In this document: positions 35,487-43,604 of the stretch, one piece after another | Position numbering within the stretch: position 1 is the stretch's first letter | Layout: the number at the start of each line of letters is the position of its first letter | Notes under the pieces: generated by a model | Databases searched by the model: none | What the model was told of the DNA's origin: nothing | What the model saw: only the letters and a program-made list of their open reading frames with translations | Position numbers and translations under genes: made by a program | Origin: [Collinsella] massiliensis | Lineage (GTDB): Bacteria > Actinomycetota > Coriobacteriia > Coriobacteriales > Coriobacteriaceae | Assembly: GCA_000333815.1 (NCBI GenBank) | Contig: CAPI01000058.1 | Span: 1 to 64,000 of the forward strand | Direction: 5' to 3' | Length of the DNA: 64,000 nt

Positions 35487-36526
35487 GCCGCGCCGAGGAT
35501 GCGGTGGTCGTCAAGAACATCTACTACATGATGGCCTATGCCTTCAGAGCGATAGACATCGCCGATTTCAAGCGACTTGAAGTCGAGTCGTTCGGCAACG
35601 TGCTTGACCTGCTTGCGGCTATTCTGGCGGCTGGCTTGGATGCCCAGCGCCGCCGTGGGTTTGAACGTGAGTACCAATTGCGCGAAGAAGACCTTATGCG
35701 TGTGAGAGGGCGCATTGGCATGACGGAAACAATGCGGCTCCGTATGCGCCAGCGCCGGGAACTACATTGCGTTTTCGATGAGCGCACCGAGGATACCTAT
35801 AAGAATCGGGTGTTGAGGACCACCGCGCTGTACCTGCTTCGTGCGCCGGAGGTGGATACGAGCCGCAAGCGGGATCTCAAGCGTTCGCTGGGGCTCATGC
35901 AAGACGTGTGCTTGCTCGACCCGCAGCGTATCGCTTGGGGATCGATGAGATACCACCGCAACAACCGGTCATACCAGTTTTTAATGAGCGTGTGCTATCT
36001 GGTGCTCCATGAGCTGCTGCTCAGAGACGAGGAGGGAAACGCGCGGCTTGCTGACGTTCTGAATGGCGAAGCGCTGCATCGGCTGTATGAAAAGTTCATC
36101 CTCGAGTACTTTCGCAAACACTGGAACTGGTTGGATCCTGCGGCGCGCGAGATCGACCGTGGAATCGGCGATACAGAGCCGGATTTTCTGCCGCGCATGC
36201 TTACGGACGTGACGCTAACCAACGGGGGCAAACGCCTGATCATCGATGCGAAATGCTATGGAACGATTCTGGGAACCCATTTCGATAAGGAGATTCTCTC
36301 TCCCGGAAATGTGAACCAGATCTTTTCGTACGTCATGCATGCGGCAGCTTCATTTGGCGGAGAGGTCTCGGGCATGCTGCTCTATGCGAAAACGGAGGGT
36401 GCGGAGCTCGAAAGCGAAAGCTGGTCTGAGCTGGGGCATGCCTACCACGTACGAACGCTCGATTTGAACCAGGATTGTGCTGGTATCGCCGCACAGCTTG
36501 ACGCAGTTGCGGGGCTGCTTGGCTAA
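35483..36526 (+). CDS. mcrC: McrC-type nuclease subunit
   Basis: 347 residues, starting at ATG 35483 inside the mcrB stop (4-bp overlap). The N-terminus VVVKNIYYMMAYAFRAI and the central TYKNRVLRTTALYLL blocks are typical of McrC-like proteins; the nuclease site is D234 (PDF) followed by IIDAKC about 20 residues later. It stimulates the McrB GTPase and cuts DNA. A long terminator hairpin follows. Confidence 0.92.
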   Translation: MSRAEDAVVVKNIYYMMAYAFRAIDIADFKRLEVESFGNVLDLLAAILAAGLDAQRRRGFEREYQLREEDLMRVRGRIGMTETMRLRMRQRRELHCVFDERTEDTYKNRVLRTTALYLLRAPEVDTSRKRDLKRSLGLMQDVCLLDPQRIAWGSMRYHRNNRSYQFLMSVCYLVLHELLLRDEEGNARLADVLNGEALHRLYEKFILEYFRKHWNWLDPAAREIDRGIGDTEPDFLPRMLTDVTLTNGGKRLIIDAKCYGTILGTHFDKEILSPGNVNQIFSYVMHAAASFGGEVSGMLLYAKTEGAELESESWSELGHAYHVRTLDLNQDCAGIAAQLDAVAGLLG

Positions 36527-36540
36527 GGGGTAGACTCCAA

Positions 36541-36582
36541 AGCCCTCTCAAATCCGGAATGCGCTTCGGATTTGAGAGGGCT
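36541..36582. terminator. Terminator hairpin between mcrC and convergent gene
   Basis: A perfect 16-bp stem AGCCCTCTCAAATCCG/CGGATTTGAGAGGGCT with a 10-nt loop lies 14 bp after mcrC. There is no strong T run on either side, but its location between converging genes and its stability fit a bidirectional terminator. It also marks the right edge of the defence island. Confidence 0.75.
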
Positions 36583-36611
36583 CTACAAAACGGGACGGCT
36601 CGCGTAGCCCC

Positions 36612-36938
36612 TTACCTATACATCACCAGCGTATGGAACCCCTCCATGCTGCCGGAGAGTCCCTGACCTTGGATTGAGTTGAACTTCACGTCCAGAATCT
36701 CGTAGCCGTCGTCCTGCATGGCGGAAATGATCGCGTCGATTTGCCCGGTGTACTTGTTCTCGCATTCGAACGTCTGGTTCAGGAACTTCGAGAAGCTGTT
36801 CAGCATCACAACGTGCACCTTGCCGTCCTTGGGCGCGAGGCTCGCGCGCACGGTGTCGTTGTATTGGAATATGCCATCGTTCCGATACTGCTGCGCCTTG
36901 TTTTCAAGCTTTTCCTCACGCGATCCGAAGATTCCCAT
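36612..36938 (-). CDS. Small unknown protein
   Basis: 108 residues from ATG 36938 (AAAGGA upstream on the minus strand). Starts MGIFGSREEKLENKAQQYRN; the rest alternates short strands and helices (GKVHVVMLNSFSKFLN, DAIISAMQDDGYEILDV), resembling a small alpha/beta domain. No signal peptide or membrane segment. Lies 55 bp downstream of the metallo-hydrolase in the same orientation and may be cotranscribed. Function unknown. Confidence 0.7.
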   Translation of the reverse strand: MGIFGSREEKLENKAQQYRNDGIFQYNDTVRASLAPKDGKVHVVMLNSFSKFLNQTFECENKYTGQIDAIISAMQDDGYEILDVKFNSIQGQGLSGSMEGFHTLVMYR

Positions 36939-36993
36939 GCCGTATCCTTTCGAACTACATGCGATAACGCGACGAAGCAACTTGTTCGTTTGT

Positions 36994-37662
36994 CTACCGC
37001 TCCAGCTTCCGCACAACCCTGATAGCGGGATCAACTTCGGCAGCGAACGCATCGAAATCTGACATCGAGCCGACGATGCTGCCGTAGTGGATGGGTACCA
37101 CGGCCTGCGGGTGAAGCGTGTTCACAAACGCGGCAGCCTGATGCGGGTCGCATGTGTACGTTCCGCCGATGGGCACGAACGCCACATCGCACGCCACGCG
37201 CTCGTTATCCGGGTTCTGGTCGGTGTCGCCGGCTGCGTAGTAGCGCATGCTATTGACGGTGAGCACATATCCCAACCAGCCGTTTGCCCGCGGATGCATC
37301 CCCAGGCGCTCAGGCTCCACGTTGTAGGCACCCAACGCGTCGATCGCGATGCCCCGCAGTTCAAGATGCCCGCCAGCCTGCATAAAGTGCAAACCCGCTG
37401 CCTCGATCGTATTTGCGATGCCCGAGACCTCAGGCTCCATGCTCTTCGGAGCTACAAGCACGGTGTGCTTGCCGGCGACACGCGCGATGTCGTCCGGTGA
37501 GCAGTGGTCGTAGTGCGCGTGGGTGATGAGCACGATGTCCGCGTCGTGCGCCGCCTCATCACCGGTAAGGTGAAACGGATCGAGGTATATGGCGATGCCA
37601 CTTTCGCTTTGGATGCGAATGGCGCTCTGCGTGAACACGCGAACATTCTCAAGATCGGCCAT
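36994..37662 (-). CDS. Metallo-beta-lactamase-fold hydrolase (UlaG-like)
   Basis: 222 residues from ATG 37662 (AAAGGAGG upstream on the minus strand). The zinc motif THAHYDHCSPDD is near residue 47, a further metal ligand is in YYAAGDTDQ, and VPIHYG lies near the C-terminus. The size and lack of extra domains fit UlaG/YtnP-like metal-dependent hydrolases. Substrate unknown. Two MITE-like elements lie in its upstream region. Confidence 0.87.
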   Translation of the reverse strand: MADLENVRVFTQSAIRIQSESGIAIYLDPFHLTGDEAAHDADIVLITHAHYDHCSPDDIARVAGKHTVLVAPKSMEPEVSGIANTIEAAGLHFMQAGGHLELRGIAIDALGAYNVEPERLGMHPRANGWLGYVLTVNSMRYYAAGDTDQNPDNERVACDVAFVPIGGTYTCDPHQAAAFVNTLHPQAVVPIHYGSIVGSMSDFDAFAAEVDPAIRVVRKLER

Positions 37663-37760
37663 GGTGCCCTCCTTTGGAAGCGTTTTCTCATTCATACCCG
37701 CTTTGCGCGCGGCGTTGTGGGGCGGTCGCTTCGCGTTTTTGGGAAGTTGGACGCAAAATG

Positions 37761-37953
37761 TGGTGGTGGAATTCAGATATGCGCGATTGCCGCTCGCCGA
37801 CGGTGCTTCTGAGCGAGGTCGCGGCGCGCAAAGGCCGACAAATTCCCGTAAAAGCGGCGCGATTTGGCTCAATGAGACGTTTTTGCGGGAGGAACGGTGC
37901 GTCAGGGTGATCTTGAGGCGTCTCCAATCGTGCATATCTGAACTGCACCACCA
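37761..37953. repeat. MITE-like inverted-repeat element 1
   Basis: Left arm TGGTGGTGGAATTCAGATAT... (37761-37789) and right arm ...ATATCTGAACTGCACCACCA (37925-37953) are near-perfect inverted repeats of 29 bp enclosing 135 bp without a gene. A related element follows 8 bp later. Size, terminal repeats and lack of coding capacity fit a MITE or a large structured intergenic repeat. Confidence 0.7.
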
Positions 37954-37961
37954 TTTTTTAA

Positions 37962-38162
37962 GTAAGTTAGTTCAGAAATGCGCGACTGGCGGCCGCCGAA
38001 ATTGTTTTTCGGAGGTTGCAGGTCGGCATCCGGACAGCGGTGATCAGTGGAATCCTGCGGAAACACCGCGGCCATCGTCCCGCCGGGCTGCAAACACGCG
38101 TCACGCCGACCCCGCGTGCATCCCACAGTGCCGTCCAATCGTGCATATCTGAAATAAGTTAC
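37962..38162. repeat. MITE-like inverted-repeat element 2
   Basis: Left arm GTAAGTTAGTTCAGAAATGC... (37962-37989) and right arm ...GCATATCTGAAATAAGTTAC (38135-38162) match over 28 bp with about five mismatches. The inner parts of both arms (TTCAGATATGCxCGATTG) are shared with element 1, but the interior differs and is rich in GC hairpins. The region from 37663 to 38297 holds no gene. Confidence 0.7.
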
Positions 38163-38297
38163 TAGATTTTGCACCCAATCATGCGAAAACGAAGCGGCGG
38201 CATCGCGTGAAGTCGAATCATGCGATAATCGAGCGGGAAAAGCCACTATCAGATGCCGTGCGCCCCGCGAGCGCCGTGTCATACGAGGGGAGAACCC

Positions 38298-38966
38298 ATG
38301 CGTATCGAATCCATCTACGACGAGTCGTTCCGCAGCTACGGCCGCGTGTGGTCGGATGTTCCGGCTGCGTTTACCGCGCCCGTCGCCCACACGCTCGCCG
38401 AGCATGCCCCCTGCCCGGAAGACGGCACGAAGTACGAGGCGAGCGCCGCTGCGCTTGAGGAGCTCGCGATCGCGCCCGCGCTCAAGGGCTTGCTCTTCGG
38501 CGGACGCCCGGCGCAGCTCGGCTGGTGCTGCGGGCACAACACGCACCTCAACTGCCTCGAGTATCACCGTTCGAGCGAATTCAACCTCGGCGCCAACGAC
38601 TTCATCCTGCTGCTCGCAAAGCAAAGCCAGGTGAAGGGCATGGGCGCGGATGCCACGCTCGACACCTCGCTCGTGCGCGCCTTCCGCGTGCCGGCCGGCG
38701 TGCTCATCGAGGTTTTCGCAGATACGCTGCATTTCGCGCCCTGCCAGGCGGGCGACGAAGGTTTCCGCACGCTCATCGCGCTACCGGCGGGCACGAACGG
38801 CCCCCTGCCGGAGCTCGACCCCGAGCTCGCCGTCGCGGGCGACGCGCCGCTCCTCTGGGCTGCCGACAAGTGGCTCATCGCGCATGCAGAAAGCAAGCAG
38901 GCGGCAGCGGGCGCGCACGTCGGGCTCGTGGGCGAGAACATCGACATCGCCTCGGACATCGCCTAA
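38298..38966 (+). CDS. DUF4867-family protein
   Basis: 222 residues from ATG 38298 (AGGGGAGA upstream). The core WCCGHNTHLNCLEYHRSSEFN and the cupin-like VPAGVLIEVFADTLHFAPC match DUF4867 proteins, which are found near sugar-phosphate metabolism genes and look like cupins binding a small ligand or metal. It stands alone upstream of prfC. Biochemical role not established. Confidence 0.8.
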   Translation: MRIESIYDESFRSYGRVWSDVPAAFTAPVAHTLAEHAPCPEDGTKYEASAAALEELAIAPALKGLLFGGRPAQLGWCCGHNTHLNCLEYHRSSEFNLGANDFILLLAKQSQVKGMGADATLDTSLVRAFRVPAGVLIEVFADTLHFAPCQAGDEGFRTLIALPAGTNGPLPELDPELAVAGDAPLLWAADKWLIAHAESKQAAAGAHVGLVGENIDIASDIA

Positions 38967-39037
38967 GCGCTCCGAACGCGACGCGGCGCCGCCCGGCCGG
39001 CCCGCCCCGCGCCTCACGCTTCGTGCGTGAGTCAAAT

Positions 39038-39058
39038 GAACCCGTCCCCAATGACTCA
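39038..39058 (+). repeat. Dispersed repeat, copy 2 (21 bp)
   Basis: Identical to bases 2-22. Here it is flanked by TGAGTCA on the left and ends in TGACTCA, making a short inverted repeat. It ends 12 bp before the prfC start, so it forms part of that gene's leader. Confidence 0.75.
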
Positions 39059-39070
39059 GAAGGGAAATAC

Positions 39071-40684
39071 ATGCCAAGCCTTGCGGAGGAAGTGGCCTCG
39101 CGCCGCACGTTCGCCATCATCTCGCACCCGGACGCGGGCAAGACCACGCTCACCGAGAAACTGCTGCTCTACACCGGCACCATCCAGAGCGCCGGCTCGG
39201 TGAAGGGCAAGTCGAGCGCCAAGCACGCGGTCTCGGACTGGATGGACATCGAGAAGCAGCGCGGCATCTCCGTCACCTCGTCGGTGCTGCAGTTCACCTA
39301 CGACGGCTGCTGCGTGAACATCCTCGACACCCCGGGCCACCAGGACTTCTCCGAGGACACGTACCGCACGCTCATGGCGGCGGACGCGGCGGTCATGGTC
39401 ATCGACGGCGCCAAGGGCGTCGAGGCGCAGACCGAGAAGCTCTTCAAGGTCTGCGCCCTGCGCGGCATCCCCATCTTCACGTTCGTGAACAAGCTCGACC
39501 GCGAGATCCGCGACCCCTTCGAGCTCATGGACGAGATCGAGACGGTGCTCGGCATCGGCACCTACCCCATGAACTGGCCGATCGGCTGCGGGCGCAACTT
39601 CCGCGGCGTCTTCGACCGCGCGAGCCGCCACGTGCTCGCCTTCGAGGGCGACGGCCACGCGAACGCCACGAAGAAGGTCGGCGAGATCGAGGCCGAGCTG
39701 GGCGCGCCCGAGCTGGACGAGCTCATCGGCCAGGAGAACCACCATGCACTCATGGATGACATCGAGCTCCTCGACGGCGCGGACCACGAGTTCGACCTCG
39801 AGGCCGTGCGCACGGGCAAGCTCTCGCCGGTGTTCTTCGGCTCGGCGCTCACGAACTTCGGCGTGGAGCCGTTCCTGAAGGACTTCCTGCGCCTCGCGCC
39901 CGCGCCGAGCGCCCACACCGACGCGCTCACGGGCGAGCCGGTCGACCCGGTGGAGCACCCGTTCTCGGGCTTCGTGTTCAAGATCCAGGCCAACATGGAC
40001 AAGAACCACCGCGACCGCATCGCCTTCCTGCGCATCTGCTCGGGCAAGTTCGAGCGCGGCATGGACGCGCTGCACGTGCAGGGCGGGCGGAAGATCAAGC
40101 TCGCGACGGGCACCGCCATGATGGCGGACGACCGCGCCACGGTGGATGAGGCGTACGCCGGCGACATCGTGGGGCTCTTCGATCCGGGCATGTTCTCCAT
40201 CGGCGACACGCTCTGCGTCCCCTCCGCGCGCGTGCAGTTCGCGGGCATCCCCACCTTCGCGCCCGAGCACTTCGCGCGCGTCTCCCAGGTGGACACCATG
40301 AAGCGTAAGCAGTTCGTGAAGGGCATGGAGGAGCTCGCGCAGGAGGGCGCTATCCAGATCTTCCGCGAGATCGGCGCCGGCATGGAGAGCGTCATCGTGG
40401 GCGTAGTGGGCGTGCTGCAGTTCGACGTGCTCGAGCAGCGCCTGAAGAGCGAGTACCACGTGGGCGTGCGGCGCCAGCCCCTCGGCTACACGGACATCCG
40501 CTGGATCGCGAACGAGCCGGGCTCCATCGACGTGGCGGAGCTCAACCTCACGCGCGACACCCTGCGCGTGGAGGACATGCGCGGCGGAAAGCTCCTGCTG
40601 TTCACGAGCCCGTGGAACGTCGATTGGGCGGTCGAGCACAACCCGGGGCTGCGCCTCTCCGAGTTCGGCAACGTCACGTTCTAG
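39071..40684 (+). CDS. prfC: Peptide chain release factor 3
   Basis: 537 residues from ATG 39071 (AGAAGGGA upstream). GTPase motifs SHPDAGKTTLTEK (19-31), DTPGHQDF (about 86-93) and NKLDRE (about 141-146) are present, and the RF3-specific C-terminal blocks VGVVGVLQFDVLEQRLKSEY are intact. RF3 recycles RF1/RF2 after termination. A dispersed repeat sits in the leader. Confidence 0.97.
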   Translation: MPSLAEEVASRRTFAIISHPDAGKTTLTEKLLLYTGTIQSAGSVKGKSSAKHAVSDWMDIEKQRGISVTSSVLQFTYDGCCVNILDTPGHQDFSEDTYRTLMAADAAVMVIDGAKGVEAQTEKLFKVCALRGIPIFTFVNKLDREIRDPFELMDEIETVLGIGTYPMNWPIGCGRNFRGVFDRASRHVLAFEGDGHANATKKVGEIEAELGAPELDELIGQENHHALMDDIELLDGADHEFDLEAVRTGKLSPVFFGSALTNFGVEPFLKDFLRLAPAPSAHTDALTGEPVDPVEHPFSGFVFKIQANMDKNHRDRIAFLRICSGKFERGMDALHVQGGRKIKLATGTAMMADDRATVDEAYAGDIVGLFDPGMFSIGDTLCVPSARVQFAGIPTFAPEHFARVSQVDTMKRKQFVKGMEELAQEGAIQIFREIGAGMESVIVGVVGVLQFDVLEQRLKSEYHVGVRRQPLGYTDIRWIANEPGSIDVAELNLTRDTLRVEDMRGGKLLLFTSPWNVDWAVEHNPGLRLSEFGNVTF

Positions 40685-40770
40685 GTTGTGCGACGGGTCG
40701 CGCGGGCGCAGAGGTGGAGCACCCGGCGCGCCCGCGGCAGCGCGCCGCGAGCGAAAGGGTTAGGTGACCG

Positions 40771-41760
40771 GTGAAGGGCATCCAGGGGACGAGGATGAAC
40801 GACGAGGCGTCGCGCAAGCGCCGGAGCCTTGCGTGGCTGCGCGCGCTGGCGTGCTCGCTCGCGCTTGCACTTACGCTGGCGGGCGTCGCGGGCTGCGGGA
40901 GCGGTTCCGCGGCAACGGGCAGCGCCCTGTCCGCCACGCCGGCTGCATCGAGCGTGCAGGCAGCGCCCGACGGCACCCTCGACGCCTCGGAGCTGCCTGC
41001 ATACGACGGCGCGGCATCGATCGAGGTCGACGGCAACGTGCCCGACTTCACCGAGGAGGACCTCGATGCCCCCGCCGAAACGTATGCGGAACTCGACGAC
41101 CTCGGCCGCTGCGGCCAGGCGACGGCCATCGTGGGGGAGGAGACCATGCCCACGGAGGACCGCGAGTCGATCGGTATGGTCAAGCCGAGCGGCTGGCACA
41201 CCGTGCGCTACGACGACCTCGTGGACGGGCGCTACCTCTACAACCGCTGCCACCTCATCGGCTACCAGCTCTCCGGCGAGAACGCCAACGAGCGGAACCT
41301 CATCACGGGCACGCGCTACATGAACGTCGAGGGCATGCTTCCCTACGAGAACGAGGTGGCGGACTACGTCCAAGAAACGGGCAATCACGTGCTCTACCGC
41401 GTGACGCCCGTCTTCGAGGGGGACGAGCTCGTCGCGCGCGGCGTGCACGTCGAGGCCGAGTCGGTCGAGGACGACGGCGCGGGCGTGTCGTTCAACGTGT
41501 TCTGCTACAACGTGCAGCCCGGCGTCGAGATCGATTACGAGACGGGCGAGAGCCGGCGCGCGCCCAGCGCGGATGGGGACGGTGAGGCGTCGTCTGCGGA
41601 CGAGACCACCTACGTCCTGAACGTGAACACGGGGAAGTTCCACCGCCCCGACTGCTCTTCGGTGGACGACATGAGCGCGCACAACAAGCGGGAGTACACG
41701 GGCGCGCGCGACGCACTCATCGACCAAGGGTACGAGCCCTGCAGCAGGTGCAACCCCTGA
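40771..41760 (+). CDS. Secreted lipoprotein DNA/RNA non-specific endonuclease
   Basis: 329 residues from GTG 40771; ATG 40795 with AGGGGA is an alternative giving a shorter signal peptide. The signal peptide ends in a lipobox LAGVAGC. The nuclease domain (about 100-265) has YNRCHLIGYQLSGENANERN, the catalytic His and downstream Asn of EndA/NucA-like betabeta-alpha-Me nucleases (NS_2). The C-terminal 45 residues (TGKFHRPDC...CSRC) form an Ada-like Cys-rich module. Probably surface-anchored for DNA scavenging. Confidence 0.85.
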   Translation: MKGIQGTRMNDEASRKRRSLAWLRALACSLALALTLAGVAGCGSGSAATGSALSATPAASSVQAAPDGTLDASELPAYDGAASIEVDGNVPDFTEEDLDAPAETYAELDDLGRCGQATAIVGEETMPTEDRESIGMVKPSGWHTVRYDDLVDGRYLYNRCHLIGYQLSGENANERNLITGTRYMNVEGMLPYENEVADYVQETGNHVLYRVTPVFEGDELVARGVHVEAESVEDDGAGVSFNVFCYNVQPGVEIDYETGESRRAPSADGDGEASSADETTYVLNVNTGKFHRPDCSSVDDMSAHNKREYTGARDALIDQGYEPCSRCNP

Positions 41761-41876
41761 GCTCGCGCCCTGCGGCGGCTCGTCAGATTTCATCCGAGAT
41801 ATCCCGCAGCTCTAGGCTTCCGCTGTAGTACCATGGGCGCGTGTTTCGACCCATGCGCGCAGGGAAGGGGCCCGCT

Positions 41877-43463
41877 ATGAGCAGTTGGTTGGATGACGCC
41901 GTCTTCTACGAGATCTACCCGCAGAGCTTCCTCGATACGAACAGCGATGGCATCGGCGACCTGCCGGGCATCATCGCGCGCCTCGACTACGTGCGCGAGC
42001 TGGGCTGCAACGCCCTTTGGCTGAACCCCTGCTTCGTTTCGCCCTTCGGCGACGCGGGCTACGACGTGGCGGATTACTGCCAGGTGGCCCCGCGCTACGG
42101 CACGAACGACGACCTCGTGCGGCTCTTCGACGAGGCGCACGCGCGCGGCATGCACGTCCTGCTCGACCTCGTGCCCGGGCACACCTCCATCGAGCACCCG
42201 TGGTTTCGGGAATCGGCCAAGGCGGCGCCGAACGAGCTCTCCGGCCGCTACGTGTGGACGGACAGCGTGTGGACGCCGGTGGGGGATGTCCCCGGGGTGA
42301 ACGGCGTGCTGCGCGGCGTCTCTGAGCGCGACGGCGCGGTCGCGGTGAACTTCTACGCCTTCCAGCCCGCGCTCAATTACGGCTTCGCGGAAGTCACTGA
42401 GCCCTGGCAAAGCGCCATGGACGCGCCCGAGGCGCTCGCCACGCGCCAGGCCATGAAGGACGTCATGGCGTTCTGGCTCGAGCGCGGTTGCGACGGCTTC
42501 CGCTGCGACATGGCCGGCTCGCTCGTGAAGAACGACCCCGGCCAGGAGGGCACCATCAAGGTCTGGCAGGACATCCGCGCGTTCCTCGACGACGCCTACC
42601 CGGACGCCGTGCTCATCTCGGAATGGGGCGAGCCGGACAAGACCATCCGCGCGGGCTTTCACATGGACTTCCTGCTGCAGTTCGGCACCTCGCACTACCT
42701 CGACCTCTTCCGCTGCGAGCACCCGTGGTTCGCGCGCGAGGGGGCGGGCGACGCAAGCGCGTTCGTGGCCACCTACCAACGCAACCTCGATCTCACCGAC
42801 GGTCGCGGCCTCATGTGCATCCCCTCGGGCAACCACGACATGGAGCGCTTGCGGCGCTTCCTCGACCCGGAGGAGATGAAGCTCGCCTTCGCGTTCATCA
42901 TGTCCATGCCGGGTTGCCCCTTCGTGTACTACGGCGACGAGATCGGCATGCGCCACCTGGACGTGACGTCGGTGGAGGGCGGCTACATCCGCACGGGCGC
43001 GCGCTCGCCCATGCAGTGGGGCGCCGGCGGGAACCTCGGGTTCTCGAACGCGCCGGCGAGCGAGCTCTACATCAGGCAGGATGATGCGCCCGATGCTCCG
43101 ACCGTCGAGGCGGAGATGTCCGACGAGCAGTCGCTCTGGCATGAGGTGCAGCGGCTCATCGCGGTGCGCCGCGCGAACCCGGCGCTCGGCGCGAAGGGAG
43201 CCATCGAGTTCTCGTACTGCGAGCAGGGCGCATACCCGCTCGTGTACGTGCGGAGCGAGCGCGACGCGTCCGGCGAGGTCGTGCCGGGCGGTCAGCGCGT
43301 GCTCGTGGCGCTGAACCCTGCGGCGCGCCCGGTCGAGATTCCGTGCCCTTACGAGGCGGCGCGCGTACTCTACGCGCTCGGCGCGGGCGAGGGGTGCCAG
43401 CTTGCGGACGGCCGCCTGCGCATGCCCGGCGCGAGCGCCGCGTTCTTCGAGCTCGTGGGGTAG
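41877..43463 (+). CDS. GH13 alpha-glucosidase / oligo-1,6-glucosidase-like
   Basis: 528 residues from ATG 41877 (AGGGAAGGGG at 41861-41870). Starts directly with the (beta/alpha)8 barrel (DDAVFYEIYPQSFLDTNSDG). Catalytic residues: nucleophile Asp in DGFRCDMA, acid/base Glu in LISEWGE and the third Asp in SGNHDMER. No signal peptide, so it is cytoplasmic and hydrolyses imported malto- or isomalto-oligosaccharides. Ends at a terminator. Confidence 0.9.
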   Translation: MSSWLDDAVFYEIYPQSFLDTNSDGIGDLPGIIARLDYVRELGCNALWLNPCFVSPFGDAGYDVADYCQVAPRYGTNDDLVRLFDEAHARGMHVLLDLVPGHTSIEHPWFRESAKAAPNELSGRYVWTDSVWTPVGDVPGVNGVLRGVSERDGAVAVNFYAFQPALNYGFAEVTEPWQSAMDAPEALATRQAMKDVMAFWLERGCDGFRCDMAGSLVKNDPGQEGTIKVWQDIRAFLDDAYPDAVLISEWGEPDKTIRAGFHMDFLLQFGTSHYLDLFRCEHPWFAREGAGDASAFVATYQRNLDLTDGRGLMCIPSGNHDMERLRRFLDPEEMKLAFAFIMSMPGCPFVYYGDEIGMRHLDVTSVEGGYIRTGARSPMQWGAGGNLGFSNAPASELYIRQDDAPDAPTVEAEMSDEQSLWHEVQRLIAVRRANPALGAKGAIEFSYCEQGAYPLVYVRSERDASGEVVPGGQRVLVALNPAARPVEIPCPYEAARVLYALGAGEGCQLADGRLRMPGASAAFFELVG

Positions 43464-43500
43464 CGCGCCCGGCGCGTTCTGCCGCACCTCGCCCTACGAA

Positions 43501-43532
43501 AACGCCCCGCCGACCTCGGTCGACGGGGCGTT
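43501..43532 (+). terminator. Terminator after the GH13 gene
   Basis: AACGCCCCG.CGA-cctcgg-TCG.CGGGGCGTT forms a stable, nearly perfect 12-bp stem between the convergent GH13 and permease genes. It ends in only two T residues. Confidence 0.7.
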
Positions 43533-43604
43533 CGCATACCCGGTGCGGCAGCGCCCGGCGCGCGGGGCTCAAAGGCACCGCCCCGCGCCCGGGCATCGCG
43601 CCGC

